From Limnochorda sp. L945t (GTDB lineage Bacteria; Bacillota; Limnochordia; Limnochordales; Geochordaceae), in the NCBI RefSeq assembly GCF_035593305.1, contig NZ_CP141615.1, forward strand, positions 372,001-436,000: a DNA stretch of 64,000 nt, read 5' to 3'. The notes below the pieces were generated by a model. It had not been told where the DNA came from. It made no database searches and worked only from the letters and a program-made list of their open reading frames with translations. Shown piece after piece: positions 7,955 through 15,095 of the stretch. Both the position numbers and the translations under genes were made by a program. Every line of letters begins with the position of its first letter. Within the stretch, counting starts at the first letter, position 1.

Positions 7955-8724
7955 TCGAGGCTCGCGGGGTGGTCAAGCGCTTCGGCGGCAGGCCGGTGCT
8001 GGCCGGCGTGGACCTTCGGGTGGACGCCGGTGAGGCCGTGGCCCTCTTCGGCCCCAACGGGGCGGGGAAGAGCACGCTGCTCAGGGCCATCGCGGGGGTG
8101 GTGCGCCTCGATGCCGGGCAGATCCTGGTGGACGGGGTACCCGCCGGGGAAGCGACCGCCCCCCTGAGGCGGCGTGTCGGGATCCTGGGCCACCAGCCGT
8201 TTTTGTACGACCATCTCAGCGCCGAGGAAAACTTGCGCTTCTGGGGACGCGTCTACGGCGTGGCGGACCTATCCCGCCGCATCGAGACGTTGCTTCGCCG
8301 GCTCGGCCTGTGGGTCTTCGCCTCGGACCCGGTACGCACTTACTCCCGGGGGATGATCCAGCGCCTGGCCATCGCCCGGGCGCTGCTGCACGAACCGGAG
8401 CTCTACTTGCTGGACGAGCCCTTTTCGGGCCTCGATCGCCCGGGAGTGCGGCTCTTGGTCGAGATCTTGCAGGAATTGCGCCAGACGGGCCGCACGCTGC
8501 TCGTCGTCTCCCACCGGCCCGACGAGGTGGCTGCGGTCTGTTCCCGCTTCGTGGTGCTCGCGCGGGGACGGGTGGTGGCCGAAGTGCCGAAGGAGGCCGC
8601 GGGCGCCGATACCGGGCCTGATTGGGTCCGGTCGCTGGAGGCGCTGGTCGATCAGGCCCTGCGCACCGACCAGCAGGCGGGACGGCCGGGCCTGCCAGAC
8701 GCGCCGGGCCCGGGGCGGGCGTGA
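7951..8724 (+). CDS. ccmA: Heme exporter ATP-binding protein CcmA
   Basis: ABC ATPase of 257 residues, cytoplasmic, partner of the CcmB permease. Walker A GPNGAGKST is near 34-42, the signature region reads YSRGMIQRLAIARAL (a CcmA-like degenerate form of LSGGQ), Walker B is LYLLDEPFSGLD, and the switch His is in VVSHRP. In System I, CcmABCD releases holo-CcmE rather than simply exporting heme. GTG start overlaps the preceding stop (GTGA). The assignment as CcmA rather than a generic ABC ATPase rests on its position between ccmE and ccmB/ccmC. Confidence 0.93.
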   Translation: MIEARGVVKRFGGRPVLAGVDLRVDAGEAVALFGPNGAGKSTLLRAIAGVVRLDAGQILVDGVPAGEATAPLRRRVGILGHQPFLYDHLSAEENLRFWGRVYGVADLSRRIETLLRRLGLWVFASDPVRTYSRGMIQRLAIARALLHEPELYLLDEPFSGLDRPGVRLLVEILQELRQTGRTLLVVSHRPDEVAAVCSRFVVLARGRVVAEVPKEAAGADTGPDWVRSLEALVDQALRTDQQAGRPGLPDAPGPGRA

Positions 8725-8732
8725 GGGATCCC

Positions 8733-9410
8733 ATGGGCTTCTGGTCGACCGTAGCCGCCATCGTCTGGAAGGATCTGCGGGCAGAGCTGCGCAGCCGGGA
8801 GACCGCCGGGACGAGCCTCGTCTTCGCGCTCTTGGCCATCCTCACCTTCAGCTTTGCGCTCGATCCCACCCGGATCGATCCGTCGAGCGTGGCGCCGGGC
8901 GTGCTGTGGGTGACGGTCTTCTTCGCCGGGATGCTCGCGCTGGGGCGCTCCATGGGCGTCGAGCAGGCCTCGGGGGCGCTGCAGGGGCTCCTGGCCTCGC
9001 CGGCCGAACCCGAGGCGGTCTTCGCCGGCAAGCTCCTGGCCAACTGGGTCTTCTCGGTCATGGTCGAAGCGGTGAGCGTACCGGTGCTGCTCGCCCTCTT
9101 CCGGGTGGGAGCCCCGAGGGAGTGGGGCTGGTTCCTGGCGGTGCTGATGCTGGGGACCACCGGCTTCGTCTCCGTCGGCACGCTGTTCGCCACCATCGCG
9201 GCAGGTTCCCGGGCGCGAGAGTTGATGCTGCCCCTGCTCTTGCTGCCGGTCGCGGTGCCGGTCGCCATCGCGGCGGTGGAGGCGACGGGCGCGCTCATGT
9301 CCAATCTGTCTGCGGCCGACTGGCAGCCGTGGGTGCGCATGCTGGCGGTGTACGACGTGGTGATGCTGGCCGCCCCCCAGTTGCTGTTTCGCTTCTTGCT
9401 GGAAGGGTGA
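8733..9410 (+). CDS. ccmB: Heme exporter permease CcmB
   Basis: 225 residues, about six hydrophobic transmembrane segments. The opening KDLRAELRSRE just before the first membrane helix and the later FFAGMLALGRSMGVEQASGAL region are characteristic of CcmB. ATG 8733 is preferred because a GAGG-type ribosome site precedes it; a GTG at 8721 overlapping the ccmA stop is a possible alternative four codons upstream. It pairs with CcmA and CcmC. Spacing to ccmC is 27 bases with a clear GGGAGG site. Confidence 0.93.
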   Translation: MGFWSTVAAIVWKDLRAELRSRETAGTSLVFALLAILTFSFALDPTRIDPSSVAPGVLWVTVFFAGMLALGRSMGVEQASGALQGLLASPAEPEAVFAGKLLANWVFSVMVEAVSVPVLLALFRVGAPREWGWFLAVLMLGTTGFVSVGTLFATIAAGSRARELMLPLLLLPVAVPVAIAAVEATGALMSNLSAADWQPWVRMLAVYDVVMLAAPQLLFRFLLEG

Positions 9411-9437
9411 GCCCCGACGAAAGGGAGGGTCGGCGCG

Positions 9438-10151
9438 GTGGAGCAGGGGCACGAGGCGGCGCCCGCCCGGGCAGGGGCCGGGCCCGCTCATCTGGGTTTG
9501 ACGGTGGCCACGGCGGCGGTGGTAGCCGTGGCCCTGTATCTCGTGCTGGTCTGGGTGCCCAACGAGCGCACGATGGGCGTCGTGTCGCGCATCTTCTACT
9601 TCCACGTGGCCTCCGCGTGGAACGCGTTCCTGGCCTTTTTCGTGGTGATGGTCGCCAGCGTCGCCTACCTGTGGAAGCGAAAGACGCGGTGGGATCTGGT
9701 GGCCGGCGCTTCCGCCGAAGTCGGAGTGCTCTTCACCACCATCGCCCTGGTGACAGGGACCCTCTGGATGCGCCCGGTATGGAACGTGTGGTGGACCTGG
9801 GATCCACGGCTGACCACCACGACGGTGCTGTGGTTTTTGTACGTGGGGTACCTCGTGCTGCGGGGCACGGTGGAGGGGGACGACCGGCGGGCCCGGCTGT
9901 CCGCCGTCTTCGGCATCATCGCGTTCGTCGACGTGCCGGTGGTCTTCGAGTCCATCCGGTGGTGGCGGACCATCCATCCCCAGGTGCTGGGACCCGGGCA
10001 GATCAACATCGCCCCGGAGATGCTGGTGACGCTGCTCGTGAGCGTGGCGGCGTTCACCCTGCTGTATGCCTCCTTGTGCTGGACGGCGTACCGGGTAGGC
10101 GCGGCGCAGCTCTCCCTGGAGCGGATGAAGGCCCGGTTGCGACTCGGCTGA
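9438..10151 (+). CDS. ccmC: Heme handling protein CcmC
   Basis: 237 residues with six predicted transmembrane helices. The external tryptophan-rich WWD signature is present as VWNVWWTWDPRLT, flanked by the two conserved heme-axial histidines (YFHVASAW near 60 and RTIHPQV near 185). CcmC loads heme onto CcmE. The GTG start is supported by GGGAGG about 10 bases upstream. WWD-domain proteins also include CcmF, but the length, the ESIRWWRTIHP segment and the neighbours fit CcmC. Confidence 0.95.
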   Translation: MEQGHEAAPARAGAGPAHLGLTVATAAVVAVALYLVLVWVPNERTMGVVSRIFYFHVASAWNAFLAFFVVMVASVAYLWKRKTRWDLVAGASAEVGVLFTTIALVTGTLWMRPVWNVWWTWDPRLTTTTVLWFLYVGYLVLRGTVEGDDRRARLSAVFGIIAFVDVPVVFESIRWWRTIHPQVLGPGQINIAPEMLVTLLVSVAAFTLLYASLCWTAYRVGAAQLSLERMKARLRLG

Positions 10152-10173
10152 ACGATGGAGGAGGCAGCGACCC

Positions 10174-10341
10174 ATGGCCTTTTTCCAGGCCGCGTACGTC
10201 CTTCTCTGGGCGCTACTGATCGGATACCTTTACTACCTCGGGCAGCGCCAGCGCCAGGTGGAGCGGGAGCTCGAGAGGGTCAGGCAGAGCCTCGCGGAGC
10301 GCTCGGCAGGGTCGGACGGGGACTCGCCCGGAACATACTAG
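10174..10341 (+). CDS. ccmD: CcmD-like small membrane protein
   Basis: 55 residues: a short N-terminal stretch, one transmembrane helix (AAYVLLWALLIGYLYYLG) and a charged Arg/Glu/Gln helix, the classical CcmD architecture (YV.WA...... then basic helix). GGAGGAGG lies 9-10 bases before the ATG. CcmD is needed for release of holo-CcmE from CcmABC. Position directly after ccmC, 22 bases apart, supports the call although proteins this small match weakly. Confidence 0.82.
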   Translation: MAFFQAAYVLLWALLIGYLYYLGQRQRQVERELERVRQSLAERSAGSDGDSPGTY

Positions 10342-10345
10342 GGGT

Positions 10346-10714
10346 GTGAATCTCCGGGAGTGGTACGAGCGCCCCTCCGGCGGCCGCCACGCGTGGCTCG
10401 CCCGCGTGCTCAAGGCCGTCGCCGTGCTGCTGGCAGCCGGGGTCGTGGTGATGCTGGCCTGGGGCGGGACGCTCGCGATCCGAGGCGGCATGTCGCGGCT
10501 CATCCCCATGGAGTCCGTCCCGCGCACGGTCGAACACGCCGTGGTGGTACGGGACGCGGCCACGGGGCGGTACTTGCTGTACACCGAGATCGAGGTGAAG
10601 CCCGAGGACCTCGTGCTGCTGCCGGATGAGCGGGTCTTCCGCATCGAGCGCGTGCACCTCGGTACCGCCTGGGCCCGGTACGTCGGCCGGCGGGCCGAGG
10701 TGCTGGGCCGCTGA
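10346..10714 (+). CDS. Small single-pass membrane protein at end of ccm cluster, unknown
   Basis: 122 residues, GTG start four bases after ccmD. A basic amphipathic N-terminus (REWYERPSGGRHAWLARVLK) leads into one transmembrane helix (AVAVLLAAGVVVMLAWGG), then a ~75-residue external domain with a predicted beta-rich character and no cysteines. No family is recognised. Because it is the last gene of a closely spaced unit with ccmE-ccmD, a link to cytochrome c maturation or to a quinol oxidase is possible, but only by position. Confidence 0.7.
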   Translation: MNLREWYERPSGGRHAWLARVLKAVAVLLAAGVVVMLAWGGTLAIRGGMSRLIPMESVPRTVEHAVVVRDAATGRYLLYTEIEVKPEDLVLLPDERVFRIERVHLGTAWARYVGRRAEVLGR

Positions 10715-10732
10715 CGGCGTGGCCGGGAGCCT

Positions 10733-11758
10733 CTACGCCGAATCCGGCTGGAAGGCGCCGGGAGGCTCGCCCTCGGGCGCGGAGCGGGTGAAGCCCGTGT
10801 AGGCCCTGATCCCGAGGCGCGGGTCGTACTCGCTCCACCCGTCGCCGGGGCCGCCGCCGGCGTCGACCCGCTCGTACAGGCGGCGCACCTGGTTGAGCCG
10901 CGCGCTGGCCTCGTCCGCCAGGTAGACGATCCAGGCGTTCATCGTCCGGGGCAGGACGGGAGCCCCGTGCTCCGCCGACCCGTGGTGGCTCAAGACGCAG
11001 TGGACCAGCTCTTCCCGGAGGTCGTCCGGGAAGTGCTCGATGGCCCGCGCGTGCGCTTCCACCAAGCGGGCGCCCAGATAGACGTGGCCCAACAACTCTC
11101 CTTCCCTCGTGTAGACGAACCCGTGGCCTTGCTGGTCCAGCTCGTAGAGCTTGCCGACGTCGTGCAGCAGGATCGCCGTCACCACCACGTCGGGATTCGC
11201 GTACTCCGGATGCAGGCGGCTGAGCGTCAGGCCGATGTCGACCATCTCCAGGACGTGCTCGAGCAGGCCGCCCAGGTACGCGTGATGCACCTCCCGCGCC
11301 GCGCTCGTGCGGCCGTAGGCCTCGCGTAACAGCCCGCCGGGCCCGAGCAGGCGACGGAGCAGCTCGTGCAGCCACGGGTTGGCGACCTGCTCGATGACGC
11401 CGTCCAGCCGGCGCACGAGTTCGGAGGCAGGGAAGCGGGACGACGGCAGGAAGTCGGCCGCATCCAACCGGTCCGAGGGCGTGGCGGCGCGAAGCTTGTG
11501 CACCCGGATCTGGAGCTTGCCCCGGTACTCCTCGACTTCGCCCATGACCCGGACGATGTCGCCGTTTTCGAACGCCTCGAAGAGCTGGGGGCCGTTGTCC
11601 CAGGCGACCGCGCTCATCCACCCGGTCCGGTCGCCCAGCCGCAACCGGAGGTAGCGGCGGTTGTCGGACGTGGTGGCCAGGGCCTTGTCCTGGGCCGCGA
11701 AGAAGTCCAGGACGCTGTCTCCTCGCTTCAGCGACCCGATCCAGTATTGTTTGGCCAT
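10733..11758 (-). CDS. yhaM: 3'-5' exoribonuclease YhaM family (OB fold + HD domain)
   Basis: 341 residues, slightly longer than Bacillus YhaM (314). N-terminal OB-fold nucleic-acid-binding part (residues ~15-95, with NGDIVRVMGEVEEYRGKLQI) is followed by an HD phosphohydrolase domain: EVHHAYLGGLLEHVLEM, the metal-binding HD in LLHDVGKLYEL, and VLSHHG. YhaM trims single-stranded RNA/DNA 3' ends. It is monocistronic and convergent with the ccm cluster (18 bases between stops). The C-terminal ~50 residues are longer than usual and not conserved. Confidence 0.92.
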   Translation of the reverse strand: MAKQYWIGSLKRGDSVLDFFAAQDKALATTSDNRRYLRLRLGDRTGWMSAVAWDNGPQLFEAFENGDIVRVMGEVEEYRGKLQIRVHKLRAATPSDRLDAADFLPSSRFPASELVRRLDGVIEQVANPWLHELLRRLLGPGGLLREAYGRTSAAREVHHAYLGGLLEHVLEMVDIGLTLSRLHPEYANPDVVVTAILLHDVGKLYELDQQGHGFVYTREGELLGHVYLGARLVEAHARAIEHFPDDLREELVHCVLSHHGSAEHGAPVLPRTMNAWIVYLADEASARLNQVRRLYERVDAGGGPGDGWSEYDPRLGIRAYTGFTRSAPEGEPPGAFQPDSA

Positions 11759-11902
11759 GGGCTCCAGCGCCTCCTGGGCTTGAGCCTATGGTCGGTGCAC
11801 CCGTCGTGTCAACGCCAGGATCGGGGACCGGCGGAGGCGAACTCGTAGCCGCGTGGGACGGGCGGCGCCCACCACGGAGAAAGGGAGAGGGCCCGGACAA
11901 CG

Positions 11903-12364
11903 ATGGCAACCACACCGCTTTACCGGCCGACCCGGGGGGCCATGGTCTTCGGAGTGTGCGCGGGGCTCGGGCGGTACTTCGACGTGGACCCGGTGCTCAT
12001 CCGGCTGAGCTTCGTGCTGCTGGCCTTCTTCGGAGGCCTGGGGATCGTGGCGTACGTCGTGCTGGCCCTGGTCATGCCCTCGGAGCGGTCCGTGGCGCAG
12101 GGCGCCTGGGACGTGGTACGGGAAAACGCCCGCGAACTGGGCCAGACGGTTTCAGTGGCCGGCCAGAGCGTGAGCGAGGCGGTCCGCTCCGGCGGGGGCG
12201 CGGACCGCCGGCGGCGCCTGTTCGGGGTGTTCCTCATCGCCCTGGGAGGCGTGATCGTCCTTGCCAACCTCGGGATCTTCTGGTGGGTGCGCTGGGACAT
12301 CCTCTGGCCTACGGTGCTCATCGGGTTGGGGCTGTTGCTGGTGCTGAGGAGCCCTCGCCCGTGA
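11903..12364 (+). CDS. PspC-domain membrane protein
   Basis: 153 residues. The N-terminal PspC domain (LYRPTRGAMVFGVCAGLGRYF, then a transmembrane helix ending in VMPSE) is typical of envelope-stress proteins. A linker of about 50 residues leads to two further hydrophobic segments (LFGVFLIALGGVIVLANLGIF and WPTVLIGLGLLLVL) like the LiaF-TM domain. AGAAAGGGAGAGG precedes the ATG. Likely a membrane-stress sensor or modulator; no partner genes are adjacent. Confidence 0.88.
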   Translation: MATTPLYRPTRGAMVFGVCAGLGRYFDVDPVLIRLSFVLLAFFGGLGIVAYVVLALVMPSERSVAQGAWDVVRENARELGQTVSVAGQSVSEAVRSGGGADRRRRLFGVFLIALGGVIVLANLGIFWWVRWDILWPTVLIGLGLLLVLRSPRP

Positions 12365-12404
12365 AGCGGCGCAGACGACCGGGGAAAGGGCAGGAGGGAC
12401 GCCG

Positions 12405-13595
12405 GTGAGTAGCACGCGCACATCCCTGGAAGGGCTTCCCGAGACGTTGCTGATGGGCCCGGGTCCGTCCATGGTCCATCCCTCCACGTTGCGGGCCATG
12501 GCGGCGCCTTCGCTGGGTCATCTCGACCCCCGTTTCCTCGCCATCATGGACGAAACGGTCGGCATGTTGCGCCGGGTCTTCGCCACGACCAATCCCATCA
12601 CCCTGCCGCTATCGGGTACCGGCACCGCGGGCATGGAGGCGGCGCTGGCCAACGCCATCGAGCCGGAAGACCGGGTGATCGTGGTCGTCAACGGCTACTT
12701 CGGCGATCGGATGGCAGAGATGGCTCGCCGGCTGGGCGGCGAGGTCGACGTGGTGGAGGTGCCGTGGGGGAAGGCGGTGGATCCCGAACAGGTCGAAGAG
12801 GTGGCACGGCGGGGTCGGGCGCCCCGAGTGCTGGCCATGGTGCACGCGGAGACGTCGACGGGCGTGCTCCAGCCCATCGAGCCGCTGGCGGCCCTGGCCC
12901 GCCAGTACGACGCGTTGCTGGTGGTCGACGCGGTGACCTCCCTCGGAGGGGTGCCCGTCGAGGTGGACCGGGCGGGGGTCGACCTGTGTTACTCCGGTTC
13001 ACAAAAGTGCCTGAGCGCGCCGCCGGGCCTGGCGCCGTTCACGGCATCGCCGCGGGCGATGCGGCGCCTCGAAGCGCGCAAGCGCGACGTCTTTTCCTGG
13101 TACCTGGACTTGCGGCTCGTGGCCGCCTACTGGGGCCAGCAGCGGGTTTACCACCACACGGCGCCCGTCCACATGGTCTACGCCCTGCACCGGGCGCTCG
13201 AGCGGGTGTTGGAGGAGGGCCTGGAGGCTCGCTGGCAGCGCCATCGCCGCGTGGCCCGGGCGCTATGGGCGGGCCTCGAGGCGCTGGGGCTGCAGCTCGC
13301 CGTCACCGATCCGGCTCTGCGCATCGCGAGCCTGACGACGGTTCGGGTACCCGAAGGGGTGGATGACGCCGGCGTTCGCAGGACCTTGCTGGAAGAGTTC
13401 GGCATCGAGATCGGGGGTGGCTTGGGGCCCTGGAAGGGCCAGGTGTGGCGGATCGGGACGATGGGCGAGTCGGCGGCGCTGCGCCACGTCAGTCGGCTGG
13501 TGGCCGCCCTCGGCGAGTTGTTGCGCCGGCAGGGATGGCGCAACGACGTGACCGGGGCGCTGGCGGCCGTGACGGAGGCGGCCCGGCGGGAGTAA
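12405..13595 (+). CDS. Alanine-glyoxylate / serine-pyruvate aminotransferase family, PLP class V
   Basis: 396 residues, cytosolic. The N-terminal LLMGPGPSMVHP and LDPRFLAIMDE, the SGTGTAGMEAAL phosphate-binding loop, the HAETSTGVLQP active-site segment, the conserved Asp in VDAVTSLGGVPVEVD, and the PLP lysine in SGSQKCLSAPPG identify the AGXT family. Such enzymes interconvert serine/alanine with glyoxylate or pyruvate, in photorespiration-like or serine metabolism. GTG start 20 bases after a GGAGGGAC ribosome site region. Substrate cannot be fixed from sequence. No adjacent SerA/GlyA gene is present. Confidence 0.92.
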   Translation: MSSTRTSLEGLPETLLMGPGPSMVHPSTLRAMAAPSLGHLDPRFLAIMDETVGMLRRVFATTNPITLPLSGTGTAGMEAALANAIEPEDRVIVVVNGYFGDRMAEMARRLGGEVDVVEVPWGKAVDPEQVEEVARRGRAPRVLAMVHAETSTGVLQPIEPLAALARQYDALLVVDAVTSLGGVPVEVDRAGVDLCYSGSQKCLSAPPGLAPFTASPRAMRRLEARKRDVFSWYLDLRLVAAYWGQQRVYHHTAPVHMVYALHRALERVLEEGLEARWQRHRRVARALWAGLEALGLQLAVTDPALRIASLTTVRVPEGVDDAGVRRTLLEEFGIEIGGGLGPWKGQVWRIGTMGESAALRHVSRLVAALGELLRRQGWRNDVTGALAAVTEAARRE

Positions 13596-13630
13596 GCGCG
13601 GGCGGCCGGCGCTCGCTCGCCCGGTTTACC

Positions 13631-13659
13631 TTGACGCTTGGCTGCACCCTCCGTACAAT
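13631..13659 (+). promoter_or_regulatory. Sigma-70/SigA promoter of tRNA-Arg
   Basis: TTGACG (13631-13636) and TACAAT (13654-13659) are separated by exactly 17 bases, with the predicted transcription start near 13666, eight bases before the mature tRNA 5' end. This is the best vegetative promoter match in the window. Confidence 0.85.
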
Positions 13660-13673
13660 AGATGCGCTGTGGC

Positions 13674-13749
13674 GCGCTCGTAGCTCAGCGGATAGAGCGT
13701 CGGCCTGCGGAGCCGAAGGCCGGGAGTTCAAGTCTCCCCGAGCGCACCA
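13674..13749 (+). tRNA. tRNA-Arg, anticodon GCG
   Basis: 76 nt with an encoded CCA end. Acceptor stem GCGCTCG/CGAGCGC is fully paired; D arm GCTC-AGCGGATA-GAGC; anticodon stem TCGGC/GCCGA with loop CTGCGGA (13705-13711), so positions 34-36 are GCG; T arm GGGAG-TTCAAGT-CTCCC. The body resembles the usual bacterial tRNA-Arg(ACG), but position 34 is G instead of A, so CGC and CGU would be read without A-to-I editing. Followed closely by a DUF501 gene. Confidence 0.95.
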
Positions 13750-13816
13750 TCTCTGCTCTCAGACCATCGGAGGTCGTTTCGTCATCGAGTCTCCCGTCAC
13801 GCCGGAGCCGGCAAGC

Positions 13817-14485
13817 TTGCCCCACTCCATACCCAAAGAGCTGGACGCCGCCCTGGTCGCGCGCCTGGACTCCCTGGGCGTGCACGTGGAGCGTTTCTCG
13901 GACCAGGACGCCATCGTCGTCCGGCGGCAGATGGGCCACCGGCCCCGGATGGCCCTCGGGGTGCTGCGCCGGTGCCGGTACGGTTACCCGCAGGTGCTCC
14001 TGTTCGCGCCCCTCGAGGTCGACGAGGCCAAGAGGCGCATTTCTCCCAACAGCACCTTGTGCTGGCTATCGTGCCCCCTCTTGGTGCGCGAGATCGACCG
14101 GCTCGAAAGGGACGGGGAGCTCGACCGGTTCGAGCACCTGGCCGACGTGGACCCGCAGCTGCAGGAGTCGCTGGGGCAGGCTCACCGGGCCACGGCGTCC
14201 ATACGGCGGACGCTGGTACCCGAAGAGTGGGCGGAGCTCCTTCAGGCGGAGCGGCCCCGGGACTGGTGGATCCTGACCGAGACGGGGATCTCGGGCATCA
14301 CCCGGCCCGCTCACGTCAAGTGCCTGCATGCTCACCTCGCCGACGAGCTCGCCCGCGGCGCCAACCCCGTGGGGCAGGAGGTAGCTCGCCTGCTCGAGAG
14401 CCAGAGGGTGCCCGTTGCAGGTACCGAGACCTGCTGGCGCCATTGCACCCCGGAGGGGGCGAGCCAGCACCTCTCTCGGCCTTGA
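13817..14485 (+). CDS. DUF501 family protein
   Basis: About 222 residues, cytosolic, no membrane segment. Family features visible: RRQMGHRPRMALGVLRRCRYG near the N-terminus, CWLSCPLLVREIDRLERDGE in the middle with conserved cysteine, and HVKCLHAHLADELARGANPVG near the C-terminus. DUF501 is common in Actinobacteria and some deep Bacillota; function unknown. Start is uncertain: no ATG/GTG is in frame after the tRNA. TTG 13817 with GGAG ten bases upstream is chosen; a GGAGG at 13769-13773 sits ten bases before an in-frame ATC at 13784. The cysteines (CPLL, VKCLH, ETCWRHC) could bind metal. Confidence 0.78.
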   Translation: MPHSIPKELDAALVARLDSLGVHVERFSDQDAIVVRRQMGHRPRMALGVLRRCRYGYPQVLLFAPLEVDEAKRRISPNSTLCWLSCPLLVREIDRLERDGELDRFEHLADVDPQLQESLGQAHRATASIRRTLVPEEWAELLQAERPRDWWILTETGISGITRPAHVKCLHAHLADELARGANPVGQEVARLLESQRVPVAGTETCWRHCTPEGASQHLSRP

Positions 14486-14631
14486 GCCGGGCGGCTCCCC
14501 GGGCCGACAGTGGCGTGTCGAAACCTTCAAGATCCTGCAGGCGAAGGTCGACGCGCGTCGAAGAGGGGCCCTTCGAGGGTGCGAAGGAGTCTGGGGGTAC
14601 GGGGCTGTTGGCTCACTGGGGTGAGGCGTGG

Positions 14632-14853
14632 ATGCCCTGGATGACGTGGCTTGCCGTGGGTACCGTGGGCGTCACGGGAGCAGGCTACGCACTGAGCTGG
14701 TACCGGACCCGTGCCGCCAGGCGCCGGTTCCACTTCGTCACCAGAAGGGACCGCCGGCAACTCGAGATATGGAGGACCGCGTTCCTGATTGGGGTGCTGG
14801 GGACCGTCGCTGGCCTGGCGGCGGCAGTGCTGTCGACGTTGGTGACGCTGTAA
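14632..14853 (+). CDS. Small two-helix membrane protein, unknown
   Basis: 73 residues: transmembrane helix 1 (MTWLAVGTVGVTGAGYALSW), a basic cytoplasmic loop rich in arginine (RTRAARRRFHFVTRRDRRQ), and transmembrane helix 2 (TAFLIGVLGTVAGLAAAVLS). GGGGTGAGG lies about six bases before the ATG; an in-frame TTG at 14608 is an alternative. No family recognised. Probably in the same unit as the YHS gene that follows by 38 bases. Confidence 0.6.
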   Translation: MPWMTWLAVGTVGVTGAGYALSWYRTRAARRRFHFVTRRDRRQLEIWRTAFLIGVLGTVAGLAAAVLSTLVTL

Positions 14854-14891
14854 GGGCCGCGTCGGCGTTGTCGAGGAGGTCGCCCAGAGCC

Positions 14892-15095
14892 TTGGCCGTC
14901 GATCCCGTTTGCCACGCCGAGGTGGACGAGAGCCGCTCGCCGCTGCGGGCGGTGTACCACGGCAGGACGTACTACTTTTGCAGCGCGGCGTGCAAAGCCG
15001 CCTTCGACCGTAACGCTGCCCGTTACGTCGAGGAAGGCGCTCCGGAGCAAGGTGGGGTCAACGGGAGCCGGGCCGGGCTACTTCCCAGGCACTAG
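14892..15095 (+). CDS. YHS-domain protein
   Basis: 67 residues, nearly all one YHS domain: DPVCHAEV, YHGRTYYFCSAACKAAF and the closing RNAARYVE. The three cysteines (VC, FC, AC) form the predicted metal-binding site. Stand-alone YHS proteins accompany copper ATPases, mercury or methane/ammonia oxygenase systems, but none is nearby. TTG start is chosen because GAGGAGG lies about 11 bases upstream and it puts the start one residue before the domain. Its stop overlaps the end of the convergent spoVB by four bases. Confidence 0.82.
   Translation: MAVDPVCHAEVDESRSPLRAVYHGRTYYFCSAACKAAFDRNAARYVEEGAPEQGGVNGSRAGLLPRH

Noticed and set aside
13600-13626. Possible terminator after the AGXT-type gene
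   Set aside because: A CGGGCG/CGCCCG stem can be drawn but has only 6 bp and a 13-nt loop, which is common by chance at this GC content.
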